In this document: positions 37,108-44,888 of the stretch, piece after piece
Layout of the letters: every line of letters starts with the position of its first letter
Position numbering within the stretch: position 1 is the first letter of the stretch
NCBI RefSeq assembly: GCF_014189455.1
Contig: NZ_CP050299.1
Location: 558,001-622,000 of the forward strand
Direction of reading: 5' to 3'
Length of the DNA: 64,000 nucleotides
Source: Mesorhizobium huakuii
GTDB lineage: Bacteria > Pseudomonadota > Alphaproteobacteria > Rhizobiales > Rhizobiaceae
Notes under the pieces: generated by a model
The model's input: the letters and a program-made list of their open reading frames with translations, nothing else
Database searches by the model: none
Told to the model about the DNA's origin: nothing
Translations under genes and position numbers: made by a program

Positions 37108-38389
37108 CAGGGCTGTTCAACGCTGATTACAGAGCCTTGTAAGCGAGGATGAGATCGAGGGAGAGAGCGCCGTTCCAGAGGGCTTGAGCGACGTTTTTCG
37201 TGCCGTTGTGACGCAGGATGTTGAGGGCGAAGCTGCGGGCTCTGGCCATGATGCCGGGGTTGTCGCGGATACGGCTGCGGTCCTCGTCGCAGGACACGTC
37301 GCGGACATAGTGGTTGCGGTTCTCGATGCCCCAGTGGCCTCGGATGATGGCGGCCCAAGTCTTGGCGGGGAGACCCTGTTCGGAGGAGATATAGTATGAG
37401 ACCTCGCCGCGCGGCTGCCACATGCCCGTGGCGGCACTGCGGAGCCAAGTTTGGCGGGTGACGCGGATGATGGTCTTGACGAAGGGCTGCCATTCGCTGT
37501 CGACGAGGGCCTTGCCGACGGGAAAGACGTCCACGGTTCGATCCTCCTGCCGGGATCGCACTGTGTCGCGTGAGGAGGCCGTGTCGCTGGGAGTGCGGCT
37601 GTCGACGATGGCGCGAATCTCGTCATCCAGATTGGGCTGGTTCTCCTTGAGTTGAACCAGCAGATGGTTACCCGTGGCCAGGGCTACGGCGAAGGTTTTT
37701 TTGGGCATGCATGGCGTCGAGAGTGAACATGCGCCCGGTCAGGCCCAGCGTGGCGATCAAGTCCTGGGCGGCGGGGATTTCGTTGCTCTTCTCATCGATC
37801 GCCAGATGGCCGAGGATGATCTGACCATCGCTGGCGAAAGCACTCAGCAGATGCGCCGCTTTGCGATCGTTGAAGGCGTCGAAGCTGCCGCGCAGCGTCT
37901 TGCCGTCAATGGCCACGCACGCCGGCATGACGTCGTCCGGCATGGCGTCGTCCGGCTCTTGGGCCGGGGGCGTCGGCAGGCCGGCCGCATGCTGGCGGAA
38001 CACCCTTTCGACCTCCGCCCCGTCGAGACCGCGAAGGATGAACCGCACCGTCGAGTAGGCTGGGGCCTTTCGCACCGAGACCCCGAACACGCCGTTCAGG
38101 CGGACAAGATGGATGCGGATGAAGGCGTGGACCTGACGATACGAAACCGCCCCGGCCAGCATCGCCAGCACCGTGAACAGCAGGATCGGCGCCTGGGGAT
38201 ACATCTGCCCCTGGCCACGGCGTGGATCGGGGATCTGCGAAAACAATGACAGCAATGTGCCGGGCAACGGTGCAACCCTCATGATTGGTTGCCCTGCATA
38301 GATTCAGACAAATCTCCCGGAGGGAATCGCCCTTTTTGCCCGCGACGCATCAAAGCCGATCACAAAGATGTTAGCGTTGAACAGCCCTG
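37108..38389 (-). mobile_element. ISAs1-family insertion sequence
   Basis: The 1282-bp element has perfect 17-bp terminal inverted repeats (CAGGGCTGTTCAACGCT at 37108-37124, its complement at 38373-38389). It is flanked by a 10-bp direct repeat GATACCCTGA (37098-37107 and 38390-38399), the target duplication. It carries one transposase gene on the minus strand. Intact ends and target repeats show a fairly recent insertion. Confidence 0.93.
37127..38282 (-). pseudogene. ISAs1-family transposase, split by a frame change
   Basis: Two frames make one DDE transposase (about 385 residues). The first (38282-37668) has LLSLFSQIPDPRRGQGQMY, the catalytic stretch ACVAIDGKTLRGSF and LFTLDAMHAQKN; the second (from about 37708 to 37127) has NHLLVQLKENQPNL, the GHWGIENRNHYVRDV stretch with the last acidic residue, and ILRHNGTKNVAQALWNGA. 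The frames meet at a run of seven A on the minus strand (37696-37702). This may be programmed slippage, a mutation or a sequencing error. Confidence 0.88.
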
Positions 38390-38601
38390 GATACCCTGAC
38401 AGCCGCGCCGTTTCGCTACGGAAAGCCGGACGGGATGTCGTCGCTCTTAGCTTGGGCGAGCCTGATTTTGACACCCGGAGAATGTAGGAGAGGCGGCATC
38501 CGTGCGATCCATGAGGACTGCTTCGAGAGAACGACCTCGGCCAGGGTGCACCGCTGCCGGCGGCAGCGTAACCCAAGAATAGTGCAAGAGGAGAACTGGC
38601 T

Positions 38602-38847
38602 TTGATCCGAATTGCCGATACGAAAACCCTCGCCGGCGAACTTAGATCCCGTTACGATCCCCCGCGGGCGGTGACGATCATGGGCCGCCTTCTGTTAAAG
38701 GCCCTGTTTGCCGGACTTTCTGACGAAGTCGTCTTCTGGGCTCTGGTCCATGCCCACTATCGCGGCGGCGACCTCTGCGCACCGGTGGAAGAGCAGCTTG
38801 CAGCGTTCTCGGAATTCATCCTGCGCGATGAATCCGAGTCGAACTGA
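38602..38847 (+). CDS. small hypothetical protein
   Basis: The 81-residue frame begins at TTG (MIRIADTKTLAGELRS) with AGAGGAGA about 9 bases upstream, and contains a hydrophobic helix LLLKALFAGLSDEVVFWAL. No known domain is recognised. It lies between the IS and the conjugation region. Confidence 0.45.
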   Translation: MIRIADTKTLAGELRSRYDPPRAVTIMGRLLLKALFAGLSDEVVFWALVHAHYRGGDLCAPVEEQLAAFSEFILRDESESN

Positions 38848-38869
38848 CGAAAATTACCTCAACTCGTTG

Positions 38870-39556
38870 TCAGACATCGCTCGGCGCGACGACGATCGAC
38901 GCGCTGGCGGGGGTCGGCGCATAGGCCGCGATACCCGTCGAGGTCGGGAAGTCGCCAGGACCGATCTGCGGTTGAGCGCACAGTTGTTGACCGGTAAAAC
39001 AGGACACATCGTAACCCGAGCCTCGGACCAGATAGGAACAGACGCTGACGCCATTGCCGTCTTTGACATTGCGGGCATTACAGTCGCCGCCCGCCGCATA
39101 GTTGGCAAGCTTGCCCTTGGCGCCGCAGCCGAATTGGCAGGCCATCAGGATCGCCGATTGGTCAATCGTTGCGCATTGGCCGCCCGCACAAACCTGCTGG
39201 CCGACGAGGGAGACGAGGCCATTCTTCTGCGCCTGAGCCCAGGAATCCTGTTCGTATTTCGTCCACGCCGCTGTCTGCGCCGATGGATTGTCCAGAAAGC
39301 TCTGTGCGCTACCGCTGTAGTAGCGTTCGAACGTACCGGGGCAGAACTGGAAGGCGCCGAGGCAGCCGTATTGGTTGGTCGTTCCGAAATTGCCCTCGCT
39401 GCCGGAGACCCTGGCGGCGAACTTCGCGCAATTCGCTGGCATCCCCGCGTCGATGAGGCTCGCGGCCGATTGCCCGGCGAAGGCGGCCGCGGCCGACAGC
39501 GAGAGAATGAGGCCGGCGTCGAACAGGATTTGCCGGAGAGCGGTTCGCGTGCTCAT
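38870..39556 (-). CDS. secreted lysozyme-like protein of the conjugation region
   Basis: The 228-residue product starts with a hydrophobic signal (LFDAGLILSLSAAAAFAG). It then has a lysozyme/transglycosylase-like core ARVSGSEGNFGTTNQYGCLGAFQFCPG, where the glutamate in S-E-G would be catalytic, and many cysteines in the second half (CAGGQCATID, CQFGCGAKG). This suggests a disulfide-bonded periplasmic wall-opening enzyme for the conjugation apparatus. It is the last gene of a minus-strand block and its ATG overlaps the upstream stop (ATGA). The family assignment is tentative. Confidence 0.6.
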   Translation of the reverse strand: MSTRTALRQILFDAGLILSLSAAAAFAGQSAASLIDAGMPANCAKFAARVSGSEGNFGTTNQYGCLGAFQFCPGTFERYYSGSAQSFLDNPSAQTAAWTKYEQDSWAQAQKNGLVSLVGQQVCAGGQCATIDQSAILMACQFGCGAKGKLANYAAGGDCNARNVKDGNGVSVCSYLVRGSGYDVSCFTGQQLCAQPQIGPGDFPTSTGIAAYAPTPASASIVVAPSDV

Positions 39557-40039
39557 GGCTTTTCTCCGCCTATCTCGAACCTCAAATCGCCGTTCAAAAG
39601 CTCCTTGCCGTCCGCACTCAGATGAAAGGGAGCCTTTGCGAAGGCCGCCTGCGCCTCCGATTTCGGTAAAGCCGCAAAACGGGGATCATCCGGCGGGATC
39701 ACCTGATGCATCATGTCGTCGACCACGACGGTCTTCTTCCCGTCGGCTGATGTCCGAACCAGCCGTGTCGGACAGGTCGCCGAGCCACAATCAGCGTTCC
39801 AGATTTGGGATATCAGCCAGTCGCCTTGTGCTGACTTCAACGTGTATTCATGGATGGTGACGGTCCCGGTCGGTGACGGCGACAAAGCGGGCCCGGCCCA
39901 AATGCCGTCAGGATCCTTGGCGATGTTTCGGTAGGAGATCTTGTAGGCGAACGTGGCACCGGCGGCCTTGGCCGGCGCGGTGGGCATGAGTGCGACCGCG
40001 CATGCCAGGGCAAGTTCGATGATGGGGGGGGCGGGTCAT
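39553..40039 (-). CDS. secreted hypothetical protein, frameshift in the signal peptide
   Basis: The mature part (TFAYKISYRNIAKDPDGIW, LISQIWNADCGSATCPTRL, VDDMMHQVIPPDDPRF) is in one open frame from 39987. A signal peptide (IIELALACAVALMPTAPAKA) lies upstream in the same frame, but the only start before it, ATG 40039, is reached through a run of eight C (40024-40031 on the plus strand as G8). Seven would keep the frame. So either the run has an extra base or translation starts at ATG 39987 without a full signal. Function unknown; it belongs to the minus-strand conjugation block. Confidence 0.55.
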
Positions 40040-40087
40040 ACGACACTCCTGAAGGTAGGGTGAGAGAGAAATGAACCATGGCCAAGT

Positions 40088-40705
40088 TCACAGAGGCGGG
40101 AGCGCGAGCGTGAGCGAGCAGCCCTCGACAGCTTGATGGGCGACGATCGTGCCGGTCTTCAGCGTCTTGGTCTTGATGTCATAGGAGACGTAAGAGCCCG
40201 AACCGACGGGATTGCCGCCTACCACCTTCGGCTCGATCTCAAGGAAGCAGGCGCGCCCGCCATCCAGCGTGCGGACCAGCAGACCATCGTAGATCGCGAT
40301 GCGCAGCGGGCAGAGCTTTACGGCCACGCCGGCGGCAGGCACGCCCTTGGGTGTGCAACCCGTCGCGGTATCGAGGACACTAAAGACCACGGACCGTTTG
40401 GTGCTCCAGATGACAAAATGCGCCTCGACCGCCGGCGCATTGGCGCCCGCAAATCGCGTATCGCCGCGAGCGACATAGGCGCGGTTGTTGGCTTCGATCG
40501 CATCCTTCCAGATATCAGCATAGGTTGCGGTATCGGCGGATGGCCGTTGCATGTCTGCATAGGAAACGTTGCGCCAGGCGGAGGGGTCGGACGTTCGCTC
40601 CTGGGCGCTACTTGATGATGTTGACGCAAGCGAGACCAGCGCAGCGGCGACGATCGTCACGGCAAAGCGGTCGAAGGTCCTCGGACGAGTTTCATATGTT
40701 GTCAT
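40088..40705 (-). CDS. secreted hypothetical protein
   Basis: From ATG 40705 the product has 205 residues, with a signal-type N-terminus (FDRFAVTIVAAALVSLASTS, cleavage near SSAQE) and a mature domain containing VIWSTKRSVVFSVLDTATGC and AVKLCPLRIAIYDGLLV. The longer frame from ATG 40747 is possible but would put the AT-rich operator-like motif inside the gene, so I prefer 40705. No domain is recognised. It lies in the minus-strand group of small exported proteins next to the type IV secretion genes. Confidence 0.55.
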   Translation of the reverse strand: MTTYETRPRTFDRFAVTIVAAALVSLASTSSSSAQERTSDPSAWRNVSYADMQRPSADTATYADIWKDAIEANNRAYVARGDTRFAGANAPAVEAHFVIWSTKRSVVFSVLDTATGCTPKGVPAAGVAVKLCPLRIAIYDGLLVRTLDGGRACFLEIEPKVVGGNPVGSGSYVSYDIKTKTLKTGTIVAHQAVEGCSLTLALPPL

Positions 40706-40706
40706 T

Positions 40707-40725
40707 TTGACATCTAATATAATAT
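40707..40725. promoter_or_regulatory. AT-rich 19-bp motif, copy 1
   Basis: GACAT-CTAAT-ATAAT-AT, the weakest of five related copies (consensus AATAT-CTAWT-ATAWT). It lies directly before the exported-protein gene on the minus strand and may combine a -10 box with an operator. Confidence 0.4.
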
Positions 40726-40774
40726 ATTCTCGGTTGCCTGCCATCATGCAGCATCCGGCTTGATCGCTTCGTTG

Positions 40775-41329
40775 CTATTCGTAGCGGCTTCGGCCGGGCA
40801 CCCACCACCACCTGTCCTTGGGCGAGTGCTCTCCAGTTCGCCAGGGAACGGCGGTGACCGGCGGGTAGACCGGCTGCATGTTCCAGGCCGAGCGGTAATA
40901 GTAGAAGTTCACTGTCTCGCGACTGACACGTCGCCCCGATGGGTCGAGAAAATCCGTGGCACAGTGGACGACTGGACCGCGATAGCGTGTCACGCGCGCT
41001 GTCTGTGCGTCGAGAGCGCCAGGCTTGCAGCCGAAGAGCCATATCGAGGCGGGATAGGGGCGCGAGGCGCTTGGCGTCAGGACGACGAGCCGACGATAGG
41101 CGTCGTTGGCTTGCGGCTGTGTCGGATAGGCAAAGCGCTCCGTCAGAACCGGCGCGAAGGTCGAACGATCCGGGGCGTATTCGAGCCGCCCGGGCTGAAT
41201 CCATTCAGGTCGATACAAAGGTTCCGTCGCCGGCAGCAGCGTCGCGTCGACGACGGGCGTCGCGACGGGTTGGGCGCACCCCGCCAGGACGAGCGCGATC
41301 CAGAAAGGGAGGAAAGCCGACGGGGACAT
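40775..41329 (-). CDS. lipoprotein of the conjugation region
   Basis: The 184-residue product begins MSPSAFLPFWIALVLAGC, a signal with lipobox LAGC (C18). The mature part has NDAYRRLVVLTPSAS, RGPVVHCATDFLDPSG and a Tyr/Trp-rich end (VNFYYYRSAWNMQPVYPP, DRWWWVPG). It is probably anchored to the outer membrane. Function is unknown. The start codon at 41329 touches the stop of the upstream nuclease-like gene, so the genes are coupled. Confidence 0.65.
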   Translation of the reverse strand: MSPSAFLPFWIALVLAGCAQPVATPVVDATLLPATEPLYRPEWIQPGRLEYAPDRSTFAPVLTERFAYPTQPQANDAYRRLVVLTPSASRPYPASIWLFGCKPGALDAQTARVTRYRGPVVHCATDFLDPSGRRVSRETVNFYYYRSAWNMQPVYPPVTAVPWRTGEHSPKDRWWWVPGRSRYE

Positions 41330-41928
41330 CACGGCGCGCCCCGTCGGCTGACTGCCGCGATGGCGTGGCGTTCGGGACTGGCGCGAAACTCCCATGGCAT
41401 CTGGAAGGTGCTCGACCACAATCCGCGGTAGGCTTTTCGCGCTTCCTGCTCTGCTGAAGCGTAGGCGCGGATTGCTGGATCGCGGTTCGGCGGCGGCGAC
41501 GTGACGGCGACCCCGTCGCGCACCATGTCGGCGCCGATATCGGCGTGATCGGCAGCAGCGCAGCGGGCCAGATGCTCCCCGTTCTCCTCGCGCAGGATGT
41601 TGCAGGCAACCCATTTGTTCAAAGTAGCCCTTACCAGCCAAGCCGCTGCCATGGTTCCGCAGGGCCACGGCTGGCGGCCGAGCAGTGCGGTCTGATCGGG
41701 AGCACAGGTATCGATGCCAATGAGGCGATAGATCGCCGTCGTCTCGATATCGCGGAACCGCGTGCCGTCGAGCACCTCGACCCGCAACGGTGGCGATTGG
41801 AGAGCCTGGTTGGGACGATATAGGCCCGGCGAACCGATCGAGGGCGACTGGGCGCTCGCCTGTGGGGACACCGCGATCGCCATCGCGAGCAACGTCATGC
41901 GTGCGCCAACATCAAATCTCTGCGTCAT
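41329..41928 (-). CDS. exported thermonuclease-like protein
   Basis: The 199-residue product has a short basic N-terminus (MTQRFDVGAR) and hydrophobic signal (MTLLAMAIAVSPQASAQ), then a staphylococcal-nuclease-like OB domain: VEVLDGTRFRDIETTAIYRL, IGIDTCAPDQTA and a C-terminal EQEARKAYRGLWS, which resembles the SNase helix ARAARRGLW. Several nuclease catalytic residues are not obvious, so it may bind instead of cut DNA. I choose ATG 41928; ATG 41898 is possible. It overlaps the SSB-like gene end by 17 bases. Confidence 0.6.
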   Translation of the reverse strand: MTQRFDVGARMTLLAMAIAVSPQASAQSPSIGSPGLYRPNQALQSPPLRVEVLDGTRFRDIETTAIYRLIGIDTCAPDQTALLGRQPWPCGTMAAAWLVRATLNKWVACNILREENGEHLARCAAADHADIGADMVRDGVAVTSPPPNRDPAIRAYASAEQEARKAYRGLWSSTFQMPWEFRASPERHAIAAVSRRGAP

Positions 41929-42250
41929 CGCGATGGCCCAGATCGAGCTTGTGGAAGGCGTTGGCGATGATGTCCGTCGTGTAGACGGTCTCGCCATCCT
42001 TTTTGTAGGAGCCGTCGGCAATACGGCATTCGGCGTAGACCGCGTCGCCTTTGCCGACATTGGCCAGCGCCCACTCCGCGACTTTTTCGTTGAGCAGCGT
42101 CACCGTGACCCAATCGGTCTCTTCCTGGCGCTTGCCCTTGCTGTCGGTCCACGCCCGATCGGTTGCAACATTGATTTTCGCGGCTTTGCCGAAGGCCTTC
42201 GGCGCCTGGCCGACGCGGCCGCGCAGGATGAACAGGTTCGTCGTTCTCAA
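41912..42250 (-). CDS. single-stranded-DNA-binding (SSB-like) protein
   Basis: The 112-residue OB-fold protein (TNLFILRGRVGQAPKAFG, KINVATDRAWTDSKG, ETDWVTVTLLNEKVAEWA, VGKGDAVYAECRI) is SSB-like. I start it at TTG 42250, because AAGGAG lies 7 bases upstream (42258-42263) and the SSB fold begins there. The same frame is open further upstream to 42892, so an automatic call would fuse it to the nuclease-like gene. SSBs are common in conjugative elements, where they coat the entering strand. It lacks the acidic C-terminal tip of housekeeping SSBs. Confidence 0.7.
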   Translation of the reverse strand: MRTTNLFILRGRVGQAPKAFGKAAKINVATDRAWTDSKGKRQEETDWVTVTLLNEKVAEWALANVGKGDAVYAECRIADGSYKKDGETVYTTDIIANAFHKLDLGHRDDAEI

Positions 42251-42892
42251 AGCAGATCTCCTTGGTGGGCTCGAGGTCGATGTTAGCGCGGGGGGCGGGC
42301 TTGTTGTTGCGGCAGGGGATTGCGATGTTGAGGTCGAGGTCGGGGATCTGAGGGCGCGCAGAATAATCACGTTCGGATCCGGCAGATCGGCAAAGGCCCA
42401 GAGGCCTACCTTGGCTCGCTCGGCAACGAGTTGCGCCACGAAGTAGGGCGCGTGCACCGGCTGTCCCTGCGGATTGAATGCCGCGAAGGCATAGCCGGTC
42501 GAGATCAGCGCGGTGCCGAGATCGATGCGTGATCCCGCGCCCGCGCCGGTTGCGCGCGTCGCGACACAGAAGACGAATATCGTCTTCATCTGCGGCGCCT
42601 CCGCCGCGTCGTAGCACTGCGGCCGCAGATCCCGGGTGAGAGCGATGAGCATGGCGAGCGAGGCTTCACCGCAATCGCGATTCAGACCGTGGGCATTGGT
42701 GAAGCTCGTGCCACGTAGGCAGGATTGCACGCCGTACAGGCGAAAGGTTGTCTCGCCATCGGTCCAGCTGTCGCCAGTCTGATAGACGGCGGTCGGCGGC
42801 ACCGGAAACCAACCAGTCGCCGCCGGCTGAGCCATCGCCGGCGTAGCCATGGCTATACCCGTCAGAAGCGCTGCCGCCGCGCCGCGCATCAA
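42251..42892 (-). CDS. exported thermonuclease-like protein with disturbed 3' frame
   Basis: The product starts with a signal peptide (MMRGAAAALLTGIAMATPAMA) and a SNase-like region (TFRLYGVQSCLRGTSF, NRDCGEASLAMLIALTRDL, IDLGTALISTGYAFAAFN, LVAERAKVGLWAF). Near 42345 the codon-like frame changes: the sequence IPDLDLNIAIPCRNNKPAPR appears in the neighbouring frame. One base seems to be missing around TCCCCGACC. As read, the frame runs on into the SSB-like gene. So a fusion of nuclease and SSB (41912-42892) is formally possible but unlikely. A paralog of the next nuclease-like gene. Confidence 0.55.
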
Positions 42893-43404
42893 TACCCCCT
42901 CAACGAAAAATAGAAGCGCTGCACGCCGTTGCCGGTAGATATGTCGACGTAGTCGGGATCGCTGCGCGGCTGGCGGGGAATTGTCGGATAAGTCGCCTGG
43001 CAGGAGCTGTCACGTCCCCATGTGCAGACGTTGCTCGGTTTCTTCGTGTCGGCGCAGAGGTTGCCGTTGGGCGAGGCAATCAAGCCGGCATTGCCATCTA
43101 ATCCCGATCGCATCGCCGTCATGCCGGCCGGGCAGGGATAGTAGGGCTCGTGGCCAAGGCCACCGGCGTTGCCTTCCGGGCAAGTTGGCCAGGAGCCGCC
43201 ATGGGCAAGACTGCGGAAGAGTTCATGCATGACAGGGACGCAGTAGGGAATTCCCGACCAACTCGGCGCACTGGCGGCGGCACACAGCAGGACCTTGCAG
43301 CCGAAAGAGGCGTCTTGGGCTCGTGCCTGAGGTGGGACGAGGCAAACGAGCCCCGCCGCGATGGTCGCAAAGTGAACCCCGATTCCCTGCATGAAGGCTC
43401 TCAT
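42889..43404 (-). CDS. TrbM/KikA/MpfK-like periplasmic conjugation protein
   Basis: From ATG 43404 the product has 171 residues, a signal peptide (IGVHFATIAAGLVCLVPPQA) and a cysteine-rich region FGCKVLLCAAASAPSWSGIP-YC, later HGGSWPTCPEG. The C-K-V-L-L-C start followed by spaced cysteines resembles TrbM/KikA/MpfK proteins of conjugative plasmids. An upstream in-frame ATG (43467) would overlap the operator-like motif. It starts the minus-strand block, divergent from virB1. Confidence 0.55.
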   Translation of the reverse strand: MRAFMQGIGVHFATIAAGLVCLVPPQARAQDASFGCKVLLCAAASAPSWSGIPYCVPVMHELFRSLAHGGSWPTCPEGNAGGLGHEPYYPCPAGMTAMRSGLDGNAGLIASPNGNLCADTKKPSNVCTWGRDSSCQATYPTIPRQPRSDPDYVDISTGNGVQRFYFSLRGY

Positions 43405-43444
43405 AACAAGTTTGCTCAATTTTCGTTTCGCTGTTGCCAACGTA

Positions 43445-43463
43445 ACAATATCTATTATATTGT
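43445..43463. promoter_or_regulatory. AT-rich 19-bp motif, copy 2
   Basis: ACAATAT-CTATT-ATATTGT is a perfect 7-bp inverted repeat with a 5-bp centre. It lies exactly between the divergent TrbM-like and virB1 genes, so one regulator could act on both transcription units. It is the most symmetric of five copies. Confidence 0.6.
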
Positions 43464-43490
43464 CCATAGTGAATCGATGCCGGAGGCGAA

Positions 43491-44249
43491 ATGCGGCGCA
43501 GAAACATGTGTGTTGGGGGTGCGCTATTGGCCAGCGCTGTTTCTGCCCTGGCGCAGACCGTTACCGTCACTTCACCCACGGTGCCGATGACCGTGATCGT
43601 GGACGCCGACGGTCGCGTCAAACCCATCGCACCGCTGGATCGTCCGGTCGAGGTCGTTGGGCAGTCTGCCACGGGTGCGCCGCAGTCCCCATGTCAAAAC
43701 ACGGTGGCGATGCCGATCGATGCGGCGAAGGCGCTTGTGCTGCGGGTCGCCAACGAGGAAGCCTTCTCTCCAGAATTTGTCCAATCGGTCGCCAAGGTCG
43801 AAAGCCGTGACGTTTCGACGGCGCTGTCGCAAAAGGGCGCCTACGGCCTGATGCAGTTGACGTCGGACACGGCGCGCCGGTTCAAGGTCGACCTTTGCGA
43901 TCCTGAAGCCAATGTGCGCGGCGGCGTCCGCTTTCTGCGTGCGCTGCATGAGCGCTACCGGAATCCATTGTTCATTTTGGCCGCCTACAACGCAGGCGAG
44001 GACGCAGTTGAGAAAAGCCGTGGCGTACCGCCCTATCCGGAGACGGTGCGCTTCGTCGCCGACGTCATGAACGATTTCTATGCCTGGCCCGATCCGGCAG
44101 GCAGCACCCGCCCGCCCGCGCGCAAAAGCCCGGCAAGCACACCCGACATGATCGAACCAGCCAGAAATTTCGCGCCTCCGGTTGCGGCGGAGGCCGAGCA
44201 ACCCGCCGCCTCCGAATGGAGCGACGGTTTCGTGATGCACGTCCAATGA
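43491..44249 (+). CDS. virB1: VirB1-type lytic transglycosylase
   Basis: The 252-residue exported protein has a signal peptide (LLASAVSALAQ) and a SLT-type transglycosylase domain: catalytic glutamate in VESRDVSTALSQKGAYGLMQL, then DLCDPEANVRGGVRFLRAL and FILAAYNAGEDAVEK, about residues 100-190. It opens peptidoglycan for assembly of the secretion channel. CGGAGG precedes the ATG. First gene of the plus-strand virB operon. A Pro-rich tail follows the enzyme domain. Confidence 0.9.
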   Translation: MRRRNMCVGGALLASAVSALAQTVTVTSPTVPMTVIVDADGRVKPIAPLDRPVEVVGQSATGAPQSPCQNTVAMPIDAAKALVLRVANEEAFSPEFVQSVAKVESRDVSTALSQKGAYGLMQLTSDTARRFKVDLCDPEANVRGGVRFLRALHERYRNPLFILAAYNAGEDAVEKSRGVPPYPETVRFVADVMNDFYAWPDPAGSTRPPARKSPASTPDMIEPARNFAPPVAAEAEQPAASEWSDGFVMHVQ

Positions 44250-44260
44250 AGGAGCTACTT

Positions 44261-44572
44261 ATGCGACTACGACACACGCTGCGCCAGCGAGCTCTCCCAG
44301 CCGGCGCAATTCTCCTGGTCCTGGCCAATCAGGCGGTCGCTCAATCGGGCGGCACATTGCAGCCGGTTCAATCGACGCTGACGCAGCTCGTCTCCGCGCT
44401 GACCGGACCGATAGCCACTGCGCTGGCGACCCTGGCCGTGATTGCTTGCGGCTTCTTCGCCTGGTCGGGCCGCCTCACCTGGGGCATCGCCGGCAGCGTG
44501 ATCTTCGGTATCGTGCTCGTCTTCGGCTCGGCCCAGATCGTCGACTTCTTCCAGTCCGCCGTCGGGCAGTGA
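44261..44572 (+). CDS. virB2: VirB2-type pilin
   Basis: The 103-residue precursor has a long signal sequence (PAGAILLVLANQAVAQ) and two hydrophobic helices (TALATLAVIACGFFAW and WGIAGSVIFGIVLVFGSAQIV) separated by a short basic loop GRLTWG, the standard layout of VirB2/TrbC pilins. AAGGAG lies before ATG 44261. It forms the conjugative pilus. Confidence 0.9.
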   Translation: MRLRHTLRQRALPAGAILLVLANQAVAQSGGTLQPVQSTLTQLVSALTGPIATALATLAVIACGFFAWSGRLTWGIAGSVIFGIVLVFGSAQIVDFFQSAVGQ

Positions 44573-44582
44573 GGAAAATCCA

Positions 44583-44879
44583 ATGGACGAACGCCAGCTC
44601 GAGGAACCGCTGATCACGCCGCTCGTCAAGGCCTTGACGCGCGCGCCGACGCTTATGGGCGTGCCTTACATGTATTTCATGTTCAACGGCGTCGCCTCGT
44701 CCGTCTGCTTTCTCCTCTCGCACGATCTCATGATGCTGCTGGTTGCGATCCCGCTGCATCTCTTCGGCTATGTGATGACGCTGAGGGATGATCGGATCTT
44801 CGAAATCCTCTTCGTCAAGTCGACCAGATGTCCTCCACGTTCGCGCGCCTTCTGGGGCGCCGATAGCTATTCGGCATGA
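44583..44879 (+). CDS. virB3: VirB3-type inner-membrane protein
   Basis: The 98-residue protein has the family start LEEPLITPLVKALTRAPTLMGVPY, one or two hydrophobic helices (residues 30-65) and FVKSTRCPP. Size and place between virB2 and virB4 are diagnostic. GAGG lies before the ATG. It works with VirB4 in pilus assembly. Confidence 0.92.
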   Translation: MDERQLEEPLITPLVKALTRAPTLMGVPYMYFMFNGVASSVCFLLSHDLMMLLVAIPLHLFGYVMTLRDDRIFEILFVKSTRCPPRSRAFWGADSYSA

Positions 44880-44888
44880 GGAGGCAGC

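Larger units (their letters stand above)
37053..38487 (+). pseudogene. aminotransferase N-terminal remnant split by an IS
   Basis: Removing the IS (and one copy of its target duplication) joins MFVSRRLSQVRPSETDTLT to SLRKAGRDVVALSLGEPDFDT. This is the start of an aspartate-type aminotransferase, similar to the PalB-like protein (IAKRLQAVRPSQTKAMT, ALSQGEPDFDT). A small frame change occurs at the joint and the frame ends at TAG 38485. Only about 45 residues remain, so the gene was a fragment before or after insertion. Confidence 0.65.

Noticed and set aside
41912..42892. a true nuclease-SSB fusion protein
   Set aside because: A strong internal ribosome site and TTG start at the domain border, and a frame change in the nuclease-like part, argue for two genes.
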